Positions 1-6,238 are shown, counted from the stretch's first letter. The stretch: 6,995 nt of DNA from an uncultured Hyphomicrobiales bacterium (GCA_905479595.1 CAJQND010000246.1:1-6995); one strand, 5' to 3'. The notes: generated by a model from the letters alone, not told the origin. Numbers and translations: made by a program.

Positions 1-1
1 T

Positions 2-1318
2 GTGTTCTTTACATTTTACATGGGGTTCATAAACCTTAGCGGCTTCAAACACGCAATCGCGTTGGTACGCGGGGATTACTCTGATCCTGACAGCCAAGGT
101 GAAGTATCTCACTTTCAGGCGCTCGCAACGGCGGTTTCCGGCACGGTCGGCATCGGTAATATCGGTGGTGTCGCGGTTGCGGTGACTGTCGGCGGGCCAG
201 GTGCCACGTTCTGGATGATCATGGCGGGCTTCCTGGGTATGTCGACAAAATTTGTTGAATGTACTTTGGGTGTGAAATATCGCACGGAAAACCCGGATGG
301 TTCGGTCTCCGGTGGCCCGATGTATTATCTGCGTAAAGGCTTTTCCGAACGCGGAATGGACGGCTTCGGCAAGTTCATGGGCACGTTTTATGCTATCGGC
401 ATCTTCATCGGTGCGCTGGGTATCGGCAACATGTTTCAGTCGAACCAGGCCTATGTGCAGGTGAACACAGTTGCTGGTGGCGCGTTTGACGGCATGGGTT
501 GGATCTTTGGGCTGGTAATGGCAGCTGTTGTGTTCGCCGTAATCGTCGGCGGGATTAAGTCTATCGCCCGGGTGACGGAAAAAGTCGTGCCGTTTATGGC
601 GATATTTTACTGCACCTTCGCGATCATCGTGATCTTGATGAACGGCGTCCATATTCCACAAGCGATAGCCAATATCTTCACTGGTGCGTTTACCGCAGAT
701 GGTGTGGCAGGTGGAGCGCTGGGTGCAATGATCATTGGCTTCCAGCGGGCGGTCTTCTCCAACGAAGCCGGCATCGGTTCCGCTTCTATCGCCCACTCGG
801 CGGTGAAAACAAATGAACCGGTTACAGAAGGCTATGTGTCTCTGCTGGAACCATTCATTGATACGATCGTCATTTGCACCATCACCGCACTGGTGATCGG
901 CACGACCCAAGTTGCAGCCCCCGGCTTTGCCGGTGATGCGAAGGGTGTGGCAATGACGTCAGCGGCTTTCCAGACACAGATCTCGTGGTTCCCGTTCCCG
1001 CTCGCAATTGCAGCGGTCTTGTTTGCGTTCTCGACGATGATCTCGTGGTCCTACTATGGCCTTAAGGGCTGGACCTATCTGTTTGGGGAAGGCGCGACCG
1101 GGCAGACGATCTACAAGCTGATGTTCTGCTTCTTCGTGTTCCTGGGTTGTGTGGTTCAACTTGGCCCTATCCTGGATATCTCGGATGCGCTGGTCTTTCT
1201 GATTTGTGTGCCTAATATCTTAGGCCTGTACTTCCTGGCACCAATCGTTAAACGCGAGTTGGTCAGCTACCGGGACCGCCTCAATAGCGGAGAAATCAAG
1301 AAGTTCAAAAATATCTAA
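2..1318 (+). CDS. Alanine/glycine:cation symporter (AGCS family), 5'-truncated by window edge
   Basis: This is an inner-membrane symporter that, by family, imports alanine or glycine together with Na+ (or H+). The visible 438 residues carry family hallmarks: FQALATAVSGTVGIGNIGG at about 38-56, GGPGATFWM at 64-72, SGGPMYYL near 103-110, SNEAGIGSASIAHSA at 253-267 and EPFIDTIVICTITALV at 283-298. About nine or ten hydrophobic segments are visible, and the protein ends in a short basic tail (KKFKNI). The reading frame is open to the first base. Family members normally have several dozen more residues, including the first membrane helix, before the FQALATA block. The GTG at base 2 is therefore probably an internal valine codon and the true start lies outside the window. 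The TAA stop at 1316-1318 is followed at once by a terminator hairpin, so the gene ends its transcription unit. The substrate (alanine versus glycine, D versus L) cannot be told from sequence alone. Confidence 0.93.
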   Translation: MFFTFYMGFINLSGFKHAIALVRGDYSDPDSQGEVSHFQALATAVSGTVGIGNIGGVAVAVTVGGPGATFWMIMAGFLGMSTKFVECTLGVKYRTENPDGSVSGGPMYYLRKGFSERGMDGFGKFMGTFYAIGIFIGALGIGNMFQSNQAYVQVNTVAGGAFDGMGWIFGLVMAAVVFAVIVGGIKSIARVTEKVVPFMAIFYCTFAIIVILMNGVHIPQAIANIFTGAFTADGVAGGALGAMIIGFQRAVFSNEAGIGSASIAHSAVKTNEPVTEGYVSLLEPFIDTIVICTITALVIGTTQVAAPGFAGDAKGVAMTSAAFQTQISWFPFPLAIAAVLFAFSTMISWSYYGLKGWTYLFGEGATGQTIYKLMFCFFVFLGCVVQLGPILDISDALVFLICVPNILGLYFLAPIVKRELVSYRDRLNSGEIKKFKNI

Positions 1319-1321
1319 AAC

Positions 1322-1369
1322 GAATGCCGGCCACACTGAAATAGACGCATCAGTGTGGCCGGTTCATTC
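1322..1369. terminator. Bidirectional intrinsic terminator between convergent genes
   Basis: A perfect 13-base-pair stem, CCGGCCACACTGA (1327-1339) with TCAGTGTGGCCGG (1350-1362), closes a 10-base loop. Outer arms GAATG (1322-1326) and CATTC (1365-1369) extend it across a two-base TT bulge. Read on the minus strand the extended stem is followed directly by TTTT (complement of 1317-1320) and a further T run. Read on the plus strand a six-T run lies at 1377-1382. It sits between the symporter stop and the PhnA-family stop, overlapping the latter, and should serve both transcription units. Confidence 0.85.
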
Positions 1370-1952
1370 AATTAGATTTTTTCACAAACTGGGTAAGAAT
1401 GACAATTTGCTGGCCGTTAATGCGGCCTTCAATGTGTTCAGGGTTATCTTGTACCAGGGAAATGTTGCGAACCGCGGTGCCACGTTTGGCAGTAAAGCTG
1501 GTACCTTTAACGTTCAAATCCTTGATTAAGGTAACGGTGTCGCCAGCGGCAAGAACGCCGCCGTTTGAATCCTTGTGCTCAACCGTTGTCCCTGCCCCTT
1601 CCTCTTCTTTGCTTCCAGCTTGCGCCCACGCAAGTGTATCTTCATCCAGATAAAGCATATCGAGGAGATCCTGAGCCCATGTCTCCCCACGCAAACGCGA
1701 TAACATGCGCCATGCAGTGACCTGAACCGCAGGCACCTGGCTCCACATGCTGTCACCAAGACAGTGCAAGTGTTGCCCGTCCAATTCACTGGCACCACTC
1801 ACCTGGCCATTGCATTTGATACACACCAACAGGCACGTTTCCGCCTTGCCATCACTATGAGGTGGCACCTGGTAGACCAAGAGATCATCAACGGCTTCGC
1901 AAAGCTCGCATTTCGATCCGGCGCGTGCCTGCAGGCTGGCTTCTGTTGTCAT
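1368..1952 (-). CDS. phnA: PhnA (YjdM) family zinc-ribbon protein
   Basis: This 194-residue protein has the layout of the longer PhnA form. An N-terminal zinc ribbon has C15-x2-C18 and C44-x2-C47. A middle block follows with HLHCLGDSMWSQVPAVQVTAWRML (61-84) and WAQDLLDMLYLDEDTLAWA (92-110). The C-terminal PhnA domain spans about 126-194: HKDSNG, GDTVTLIKDLNVKG, KRGTAVRNI, HIEGRINGQQIVILTQFVKK. The name comes from the E. coli phosphonate locus, but the biochemical role of the family is unsettled, and the protein should not be confused with phosphonoacetate hydrolase. No phosphonate genes are nearby. The start at 1952 is supported by AAGGAAA (1961-1967 on the minus strand), 8 bases before the ATG. 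It lies 38 bases after the stop of the upstream monooxygenase on the same strand and is probably co-transcribed with it. A low-complexity EEEGAG linker separates the middle block from the C-terminal domain. Confidence 0.9.
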   Translation of the reverse strand: MTTEASLQARAGSKCELCEAVDDLLVYQVPPHSDGKAETCLLVCIKCNGQVSGASELDGQHLHCLGDSMWSQVPAVQVTAWRMLSRLRGETWAQDLLDMLYLDEDTLAWAQAGSKEEEGAGTTVEHKDSNGGVLAAGDTVTLIKDLNVKGTSFTAKRGTAVRNISLVQDNPEHIEGRINGQQIVILTQFVKKSN

Positions 1953-1990
1953 CGGGATTGTTTCCTTGAGTGTGTCGAGTATCCAGCCGC

Positions 1991-3232
1991 TCAGCCACGC
2001 ATGAGTGAAGGCAGATTACCGTTAAGACCAGCGGCTTCGCGCATGAAAAAGCGTTTTGCCGGATCTATCCGGTTGACCATTTCCAGGCCCATATCGCGCA
2101 CCCGGCGCAACGGTTCCAGATCGTTGGAGAACAAACGGTTCAACCCATCGCTCATAAGCGCCACTTTAACCGTGTCGAACCGCCGCCAGTTTTCGTACTT
2201 CTCGAGACAGTCCACTGCGCCTAAATCAAGACCCAGTTTTGCCTGTTCACCCAGTACATCCACCAACGCTGCGATATCGCGCAAGGCGAGATTGAACCCA
2301 AGCCCGGCAATCGGGTGCACGACATGAGCGGCATCGCCTACCAACGCCAGGCGCGAACCCACATAGCTTTGGGTGATGTGCAATATCAGTGGGTAGCAGT
2401 GGCGCGGGCCAATGGGCGTGACCGGACCAAGATGATCGCCGAAGCGGCGCTCGAGCTCGCCCTGAAACCCTTGCGCGTCCAGTTCCATGACTTTCCTGGC
2501 AACGGCGGCTTCCTCGCTCCACACGAGTGAGGAACGGTTTCCCGGCAGGGGCAAAATAGCAAATGGCCCGGCGGGCAGGAAGTTTTCCTCCGCCACTCCG
2601 TTGTGAGGGCGTTCATGTTCCACCGTCGTTACAATACCCATTTGTGGATAAGACCAACCGGTGGTTTTAATGCCCGCTGCATGACGGGCTGGAGAGTTTC
2701 GACCATCCGCGGCTGTAATAAGGTTAGCGGAAATAATACGACCATCATCGAGAGTTGCGGTCGCGCGCGCGCCCTCAAACTCAAACTGCTCAACCATGCG
2801 TCCAGACACTATGCGCACATGTTTGCTGGCCGCTGCACAGTCAAAAAGAGCAGCATACATATGCCGGTTTTCAATCATGTAGGAGGCAGGTTCGCCAGGA
2901 TGCGCATTTTCTCCAAAATGCAGCAAGGCAGGTCGCGCCGGCGCATCAAGGCGTGAATCGGTCACCACAATTTCGTTCATCGACTGGGCGTGGGGCGCTA
3001 GCGCTCCCCATGCACCAAGCGCTGTAAACATGCGTTTGGCAGTGGCGGTAATTGCCGAGGCGCGTCCGTCAAACTCAGATGTGCGTTGGTCAGCAGGGAT
3101 ACCTGCATCCACCATTACCACATCAAAAGGCCCACCCGCGCCTTCAGCGCCAAGCGCTGCCGCGCAGGCCAAGCCTGTAAGTCCGCCGCCGACAATCAGA
3201 ATTTCACACGAAATATTATTGCCCTTTGTCAT
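1991..3232 (-). CDS. UbiH/UbiF/VisC/COQ6-family FAD-dependent ubiquinone-biosynthesis hydroxylase
   Basis: This 413-residue protein is a class A flavoprotein monooxygenase that, by family, hydroxylates the aromatic ring of a ubiquinone precursor at the membrane, using NAD(P)H and O2. Visible motifs are the dinucleotide-binding fold VGGGLTG (14-20) with the acidic D42 at the end of beta-2, the family segment DGRASAI (55-61), the DG motif ADGRNSPAR (175-183), and the FAD-ribityl motif GDAAHVVHPIAG (299-310) followed by LGFNLALRD. The usual residue after HPIAG is glutamine (GQGxN); here it is leucine. The length is typical. Alphaproteobacteria carry several paralogues with different regioselectivity (UbiL, UbiH, UbiM and others), so the hydroxylated carbon cannot be assigned and no symbol is given. 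The ATG at 3232 places the FAD fold at the usual distance from the N terminus, although the ribosome binding site is weak (GAGTG-like). It is the first gene of a unit with the PhnA-family gene and is divergent from tesB. Confidence 0.9.
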   Translation of the reverse strand: MTKGNNISCEILIVGGGLTGLACAAALGAEGAGGPFDVVMVDAGIPADQRTSEFDGRASAITATAKRMFTALGAWGALAPHAQSMNEIVVTDSRLDAPARPALLHFGENAHPGEPASYMIENRHMYAALFDCAAASKHVRIVSGRMVEQFEFEGARATATLDDGRIISANLITAADGRNSPARHAAGIKTTGWSYPQMGIVTTVEHERPHNGVAEENFLPAGPFAILPLPGNRSSLVWSEEAAVARKVMELDAQGFQGELERRFGDHLGPVTPIGPRHCYPLILHITQSYVGSRLALVGDAAHVVHPIAGLGFNLALRDIAALVDVLGEQAKLGLDLGAVDCLEKYENWRRFDTVKVALMSDGLNRLFSNDLEPLRRVRDMGLEMVNRIDPAKRFFMREAAGLNGNLPSLMRG

Positions 3233-3333
3233 GGTTTCACTCTATCACGTGTTGATGGTTTGACAGCCAACACCTTTCCCATGCGGCATTTCGCGCACGC
3301 CTGGGAAAAGTCCAAACAACACCGGAGACTTCG
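3233..3333. promoter_or_regulatory. Divergent intergenic region with an inverted repeat (ubiquinone hydroxylase / tesB)
   Basis: These 101 bases must hold the start signals of both divergent genes. Seen directly: an inverted repeat TTTCCCA (3275-3281) / TGGGAAA (3302-3308) with a 20-base spacer, a CACGTG palindrome at 3246-3251, and a perfect -35-like TTGACA at 3260-3265 on the plus strand. No convincing -10 element lies at the right distance from it. The tesB ribosome binding site GGAG is at 3324-3327. Assigning the inverted repeat as an operator is inference only. Confidence 0.35.
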
Positions 3334-4200
3334 ATGACGCAAGCCGCAGTTGAAACGCTGATCGATATTCTCGATCTTGAGCCACTGGAACAAAACCTGT
3401 TTCGAGGGCGCTCCCCACAGGTGGGTTGGCAGCGGGTGTTTGGTGGTCAGGTGATTGGCCAGGCTCTGGTGGCCGCGATCCGCACCGTAGAGCCCGGCAG
3501 GCCGGTGCATTCCCTGCACGGATATTTCATGCGCCCCGGTGATCCCGAAGTGCCTATTATTTACGAAACAGAGCGCGACCGGGATGGCCGCAGCTTTTCT
3601 ACCAGACGGGTCGTCGCCATTCAGCATGGCAAACCGATCTTCACCATGGCCGCCTCGTTTCATGCGGTCGAAGAAGGCTTCGATCATCAAATCGAAATGC
3701 CGGACGTTCCCGCACCTGAAGACCTGCCCAGCGAGCAGGAATTGCTCGAAGAATTCCGCGACAAGATGCCGGAAACCATGCGGAAGTTTTATGAACGCGA
3801 CCGGGCGATCGAAATGCGCCGGGCCGTGGGCCGCAGCATGTTTGATGCCACGCCTAAGGAACCGGTCCAGCATGTATGGATACGCGCAACTGGTAAGCTG
3901 CCCGATGACGCAACACTGCACCAATGCGTGCTCGCCTATGCATCTGATATGACCTTGCTCGATACATCGCTCATTCCCCATGCCCGCAATCTTTTTGACC
4001 CTCAATTAATGATGGCCAGCATCGACCATGCCTTGTGGTTTCACCGCGAGGTTAAAGCCGATGAATGGCTTCTCTATTCCCAGGACGCCCCCAGCGCATC
4101 TGGCGCGCTCGGGTTCAATCGCGGTTCCATCTACACCCGCGATGGCATCCTGGTTGCCTCAGCTGCCCAGGAAGGCATGATCAGGGTTCGCACAAAATGA
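3334..4200 (+). CDS. tesB: Acyl-CoA thioesterase II
   Basis: This cytoplasmic enzyme hydrolyses acyl-CoA esters to free acid and CoA. The 288-residue length is nearly identical to E. coli TesB (286), and both halves of the double hotdog fold are present. The N-terminal half contains GWQRVFGGQVIGQAL (31-45), VHSLHGYFMRPGD (58-70), GRSFSTRRV (85-93) and FTMAASFH (103-110). The C-terminal half contains LAYASDMTLLDTSL (200-213), ASIDHALWFHR (228-238) and GFNRGSIYTRDG...ASAAQEGMIR (260-284). The catalytic triad known from E. coli (Asp204, Thr228, Gln278) maps to D205, S229 and Q279, so the hydroxyl residue is serine rather than threonine, a conservative change. GGAG (3324-3327) six bases before the ATG supports the start. 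The gene is divergent from the ubiquinone hydroxylase and lies upstream of glnK, but glnK has its own promoter. The TGA stop forms part of a 13-base repeat that recurs just downstream. Confidence 0.95.
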   Translation: MTQAAVETLIDILDLEPLEQNLFRGRSPQVGWQRVFGGQVIGQALVAAIRTVEPGRPVHSLHGYFMRPGDPEVPIIYETERDRDGRSFSTRRVVAIQHGKPIFTMAASFHAVEEGFDHQIEMPDVPAPEDLPSEQELLEEFRDKMPETMRKFYERDRAIEMRRAVGRSMFDATPKEPVQHVWIRATGKLPDDATLHQCVLAYASDMTLLDTSLIPHARNLFDPQLMMASIDHALWFHREVKADEWLLYSQDAPSASGALGFNRGSIYTRDGILVASAAQEGMIRVRTK

Positions 4201-4239
4201 CTAAAATTTATGCAGACGTTAGATTGTGACTAAAATTTA
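4198..4239 (+). repeat. 13-base direct repeat overlapping the tesB stop codon
   Basis: TGACTAAAATTTA occurs at 4198-4210, where its first three bases are the tesB stop codon, and again at 4227-4239. The two copies start 29 bases apart. The second copy extends into a palindrome. Function is unknown: a pair of protein-binding sites and a small local duplication are both possible. Confidence 0.7.
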
Positions 4240-4248
4240 GTCATTTTT
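4227..4248 (+). terminator. Palindrome followed by T run: weak tesB terminator or operator
   Basis: TGACTAAAATTTAGTCA (4227-4243) has perfect eight-base arms around a central A and is followed by TTTTT (4244-4248). As RNA it could form a seven-base-pair, AT-rich stem with a three-base loop, which would be a weak intrinsic terminator for tesB, 26 bases after its stop. As DNA it could be an operator or activator site about 110 bases upstream of the predicted glnK transcription start. The sequence alone does not decide between these. Confidence 0.4.
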
Positions 4249-4254
4249 GAACAT

Positions 4255-4268
4255 TGCGTTTATACGCA
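4255..4268. promoter_or_regulatory. Short dyad upstream of the glnK promoter (possible enhancer site)
   Basis: TGCGT (4255-4259) and ACGCA (4264-4268) form an inverted repeat around TTAT, centred about 82 bases before the predicted glnK transcription start. The position suits an enhancer-binding activator of a sigma-54 promoter, and the arms resemble NtrC half-sites (TGCAC/GTGCA). The spacing and sequence do not match the NtrC consensus well, so the assignment is tentative. Confidence 0.25.
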
Positions 4269-4288
4269 CAAAATTTTTAATCACGTAA

Positions 4289-4301
4289 AATCAATATCTT
4301 A
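4289..4301 (+). promoter_or_regulatory. IHF binding site (core consensus match) upstream of glnK
   Basis: AATCAATATCTTA matches the IHF core consensus WATCAANNNNTTR at every fixed position and lies in an AT-rich tract. It sits 16 bases upstream of the -24 element, centred about 49 bases before the predicted start of transcription. There IHF bending could bring an upstream activator into contact with the sigma-54 polymerase. A matching site in the other orientation precedes the second amt promoter. Confidence 0.55.
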
Positions 4302-4317
4302 ACTCAAAACCGAAAAC

Positions 4318-4333
4318 TGGCACGACTCTTGTT
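4318..4333 (+). promoter_or_regulatory. Sigma-54 (-24/-12) promoter of glnK-amtB
   Basis: TGGCACGACTCTTGTT has a perfect -24 block (TGGCACG) and a -12 block TTGTT in place of TTGCA/TTGCT. The GG and the -12 dinucleotide are separated by the required ten bases (GG-N10-GT). Transcription should start near 4344, giving a leader of about 90 bases before glnK. sigma-54 control of glnK-amtB under nitrogen limitation, through NtrC, is well established in proteobacteria. The 12 bases AAAACTGGCACG (4313-4324) recur exactly at the second amt promoter. Confidence 0.85.
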
Positions 4334-4347
4334 AAGAGCATAGTGAC

Positions 4348-4416
4348 GGACAGCTTGCGGCTGTCTGAAACCATGTTGGGCAGGCGCTCTCACTCATAAT
4401 GAAAAAACGCCCGCCC
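4348..4416 (+). other. Structured 5' leader of glnK mRNA
   Basis: Two stems can form in the predicted leader. The first is GACAGC (4349-4354) with GCTGTC (4360-4365) around a TTGCG loop, extendable by a G-U pair, and lies right at the predicted 5' end. The second is GGGCAGGCG (4378-4386) with CGCCCGCCC (4408-4416), which has one A-C mismatch and a 21-base loop. Neither arm covers the AGGAGG ribosome binding site at 4423-4428. They may stabilise the message. No known riboswitch is recognised. Confidence 0.4.
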
Positions 4417-4433
4417 GAAAACAGGAGGCTGGA

Positions 4434-4772
4434 ATGAAACTCGTTACTGCAATCATCAAGCCGTTCAAGCTTGAAGATGTCCGCGAGGCCTTACAGGGGC
4501 TAGGCGTCCAAGGGCTCACGGTATCTGAAGTAAAAGGCTATGGCCGCCAAAAGGGGCACACGGAAATCTATCGTGGCGCGGAATACGCGGTGAACTTTTT
4601 ACCCAAGGTAAAACTGGAAGTGGCCGTCGAGGCTAAACAGGCTGAAAAGGTTGCCGACGTCATCGCCGATGCAGCCAAGACCGGCCAGATCGGCGACGGA
4701 AAAATTTTCATCACAACCGTTGAGCATGTCCGGCGCATCCGCACCGGCGAAACCGACGATGCTGCACTTTGA
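4434..4772 (+). CDS. glnK: Nitrogen regulatory protein PII, GlnK
   Basis: This 112-residue cytoplasmic PII protein forms trimers that sense ATP/ADP and 2-oxoglutarate and control the ammonium channel AmtB and other partners. The T-loop carries the uridylylation signature YRGAEY (46-51), with the modifiable Y51 and the 2-oxoglutarate-contacting K58. The nucleotide-binding stretch TGQIGDGKIF (83-92) includes K90, and R101 and R103 follow in VRRIR. The length is the family standard of 112. A strong AGGAGG (4423-4428) lies five bases before the ATG. GlnK and GlnB cannot be separated reliably by sequence, but coupling to amtB 19 bases downstream supports GlnK. Expression is predicted to come from the sigma-54 promoter at 4318-4333. 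By family behaviour, the unmodified protein blocks AmtB and uridylylation at Y51 by GlnD relieves this. Confidence 0.96.
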   Translation: MKLVTAIIKPFKLEDVREALQGLGVQGLTVSEVKGYGRQKGHTEIYRGAEYAVNFLPKVKLEVAVEAKQAEKVADVIADAAKTGQIGDGKIFITTVEHVRRIRTGETDDAAL

Positions 4773-4791
4773 CATGAAGGACAAAAGAAAC

Positions 4792-6114
4792 ATGAAGATT
4801 TCACACAAACTGATGCCCCTGGCCCTTGCTGGCGCAGGGCTGCTCATGCTCTCCGAACCTGGCTTGGCCCAGGATGCGGCCAAGAACGTGCCCGCCGATG
4901 GCAAGTTTATCCTCAACTCCCTGCTTTTTTTAATGGGTGGCTTTTTGGTCATGTTTATGGCGGCAGGCTTTGCCATGCTGGAAGTTGGTCTGGTGCGTTC
5001 TAAAAACGTCTCCATGCAATGTACAAAGAACATCGTTCTTTACTCACTTGCAGGTATCGTGTTTTGGCTGGTCGGCTACAATCTTATGTATGAAGGCGTC
5101 GATGGCGGGTTTATCGGTACTTTCTCCCCAAAGACAATCCCGGACCCGGCAACCGATAGCGGCGATTACGCAGGAGCCTCTGACTGGTTTTTCCAGATGG
5201 TGTTCTGTGCGGCAACAGCTTCAATTGTTTCCGGCACATTGGCTGAACGCATCAAACTTTGGCCATTCCTGATTTTCACCATCGTCCTGACAGGCTTTAT
5301 CTACCCTATCCAGGGGTCATGGAAATGGGGTGCAGGCTGGCTTGATGGCGTTGGTTTCAATGACTTTGCCGGCTCTACAATCGTGCACTCTGTTGGCGGT
5401 TGGGCTGCACTTGTTGGCGCTATTATCCTCGGTGCCCGCAAAGGCAAGTACGGAAAAGATGGCTCAGTGCATCCGATCCCCGGCTCCTCCATGCCACTTG
5501 CCACTCTTGGCACATTCATCCTGTGGCTCGGCTGGTTCGGATTCAATGGCGGCTCACAACTTGCCATGGGTACGATCGCCGATGTCTCTTCGGTTTCACG
5601 CATCTTCGTAAATACCAACCTGGCTGCGTGTGGCGGCGTCGTTGCTGCTGTCGTCCTGACACAGCTTATGTACAAGAAAATCGACGTGACCATGGCGCTC
5701 AACGGTGCGCTTGCCGGATTGGTATCAATCACCGCCGAACCGCTGACGCCTGACCCAGCCATGGCGATCATGATTGGTGCAGTCGGAGGGGTTATTGTGG
5801 TGTATGCGGTGCCATTGCTCGACAAGTTGAAAATCGACGATGTGGTGGGTGCAATACCTGTTCACCTTCTTGCCGGCATCTGGGGCACACTTGCTGTTCC
5901 GTTTACCAATGATGGCGCAAACTTCGGCGCGCAAATCATCGGTATCGCCGCAGTCGGTGCCTTTGTCATTGTTACCAGCACCGTTGTCTGGCTTGCGCTG
6001 AAAGCCACGATTGGCATCCGCTGCTCTGAAGAAGAAGAGATGATGGGCCTCGACAAAGCTGAAATCGGTGTCGAAGCCTATCCAGAGTTCGGCGCAACAG
6101 GCTCTGCCTTGTAA
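4792..6114 (+). CDS. amtB: Ammonium transporter AmtB
   Basis: This inner-membrane trimeric channel moves ammonium/ammonia inward. The 440-residue protein begins with a cleavable signal peptide (MKISHK, hydrophobic 8-20, likely cleavage after GLA at about 26) and has about eleven membrane helices. Residues equivalent to key E. coli AmtB positions are present: F138 and F251 (the Phe gate, F107/F215), W179 (W148), D191 (D160) and S255 (S219), with the twin pore histidines at H199 (H168) and H358 (H318). The cytoplasmic tail GIRCSEEEEMMGLDKAEIGVEAYPEF is typical of GlnK-regulated Amt proteins. The frame is open upstream into glnK, but the ATG at 4792 is preferred because GAAGGA (4776-4781) precedes it and it gives a proper signal peptide. 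ATGs at 4759 and 4774 are alternatives. It forms an operon with glnK (19-base gap). Confidence 0.95.
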   Translation: MKISHKLMPLALAGAGLLMLSEPGLAQDAAKNVPADGKFILNSLLFLMGGFLVMFMAAGFAMLEVGLVRSKNVSMQCTKNIVLYSLAGIVFWLVGYNLMYEGVDGGFIGTFSPKTIPDPATDSGDYAGASDWFFQMVFCAATASIVSGTLAERIKLWPFLIFTIVLTGFIYPIQGSWKWGAGWLDGVGFNDFAGSTIVHSVGGWAALVGAIILGARKGKYGKDGSVHPIPGSSMPLATLGTFILWLGWFGFNGGSQLAMGTIADVSSVSRIFVNTNLAACGGVVAAVVLTQLMYKKIDVTMALNGALAGLVSITAEPLTPDPAMAIMIGAVGGVIVVYAVPLLDKLKIDDVVGAIPVHLLAGIWGTLAVPFTNDGANFGAQIIGIAAVGAFVIVTSTVVWLALKATIGIRCSEEEEMMGLDKAEIGVEAYPEFGATGSAL

Positions 6115-6134
6115 TCCAAACCAAAACGCAAAAG

Positions 6135-6160
6135 CGCTTCCCTCGTAAAACGCGGAAGCG
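6135..6160 (+). other. Hairpin downstream of amtB
   Basis: CGCTTCC (6135-6141) pairs perfectly with GGAAGCG (6154-6160) around a 12-base loop, 20 bases after the amtB stop. No T run follows, so alone it is not a standard terminator. With the next hairpin it may protect the 3' end of the amtB message. Confidence 0.45.
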
Positions 6161-6163
6161 TAG

Positions 6164-6202
6164 CCCCCGGAGCCAGACCCCCAACTCTGGTTCCGGGGGT
6201 CT
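6164..6202 (+). terminator. Strong hairpin terminator after amtB
   Basis: CCCCCGGAGCCAGA (6164-6177) pairs with TCTGGTTCCGGGGG (6186-6199) through 14 base pairs, one of them G-U, around an eight-base loop, and TCTTCATTT follows. The stem is very stable but the T tract is broken, so termination may be partial. The GGGGGTCT arm (6195-6202) can alternatively pair with AGACCCCC (6175-6182), giving a mutually exclusive weaker hairpin. Confidence 0.65.
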
Positions 6203-6238
6203 TCATTTCCAGGCATGCTGAATTTTTAGGCGATGCGC

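Noticed and set aside
1764..2327. A 187-codon plus-strand open frame across the phnA-hydroxylase junction
   Set aside because: It overlaps two well-supported minus-strand genes and its product is low in recognisable features.
3260..3288. A complete sigma-70 promoter for tesB starting from TTGACA at 3260-3265
   Set aside because: No TATAAT-like hexamer lies 16-18 bases downstream (the bases there are GC-rich), so only the -35-like box is mentioned.
3229..4005. A 258-codon minus-strand open frame opposite tesB
   Set aside because: It is antisense to a complete tesB with all catalytic residues. The translation is rich in His, Arg and Cys with no recognisable domain, which is typical of a shadow frame.
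4201..4433. A consensus NtrC site (TGCACC-N5-GGTGCA type) upstream of glnK
   Set aside because: I looked for one on both strands and found only the imperfect TGCGT/ACGCA dyad and the TGACTAAA palindrome, so no NtrC site is annotated.
4651..4791. Upstream extension of the amtB frame to 4651 (47 extra codons)
   Set aside because: The extension lies almost wholly inside glnK, codes for a Ser/Pro-rich stretch unlike any Amt N terminus, and would bury the signal peptide. The ATG at 4792 has GAAGGA upstream and starts the signal peptide correctly.
5301..5825. A 174-codon minus-strand open frame opposite amtB
   Set aside because: It is Ser/Thr/Pro-rich antisense translation of well-conserved amtB codons, with no family resemblance or ribosome binding site that I can support.
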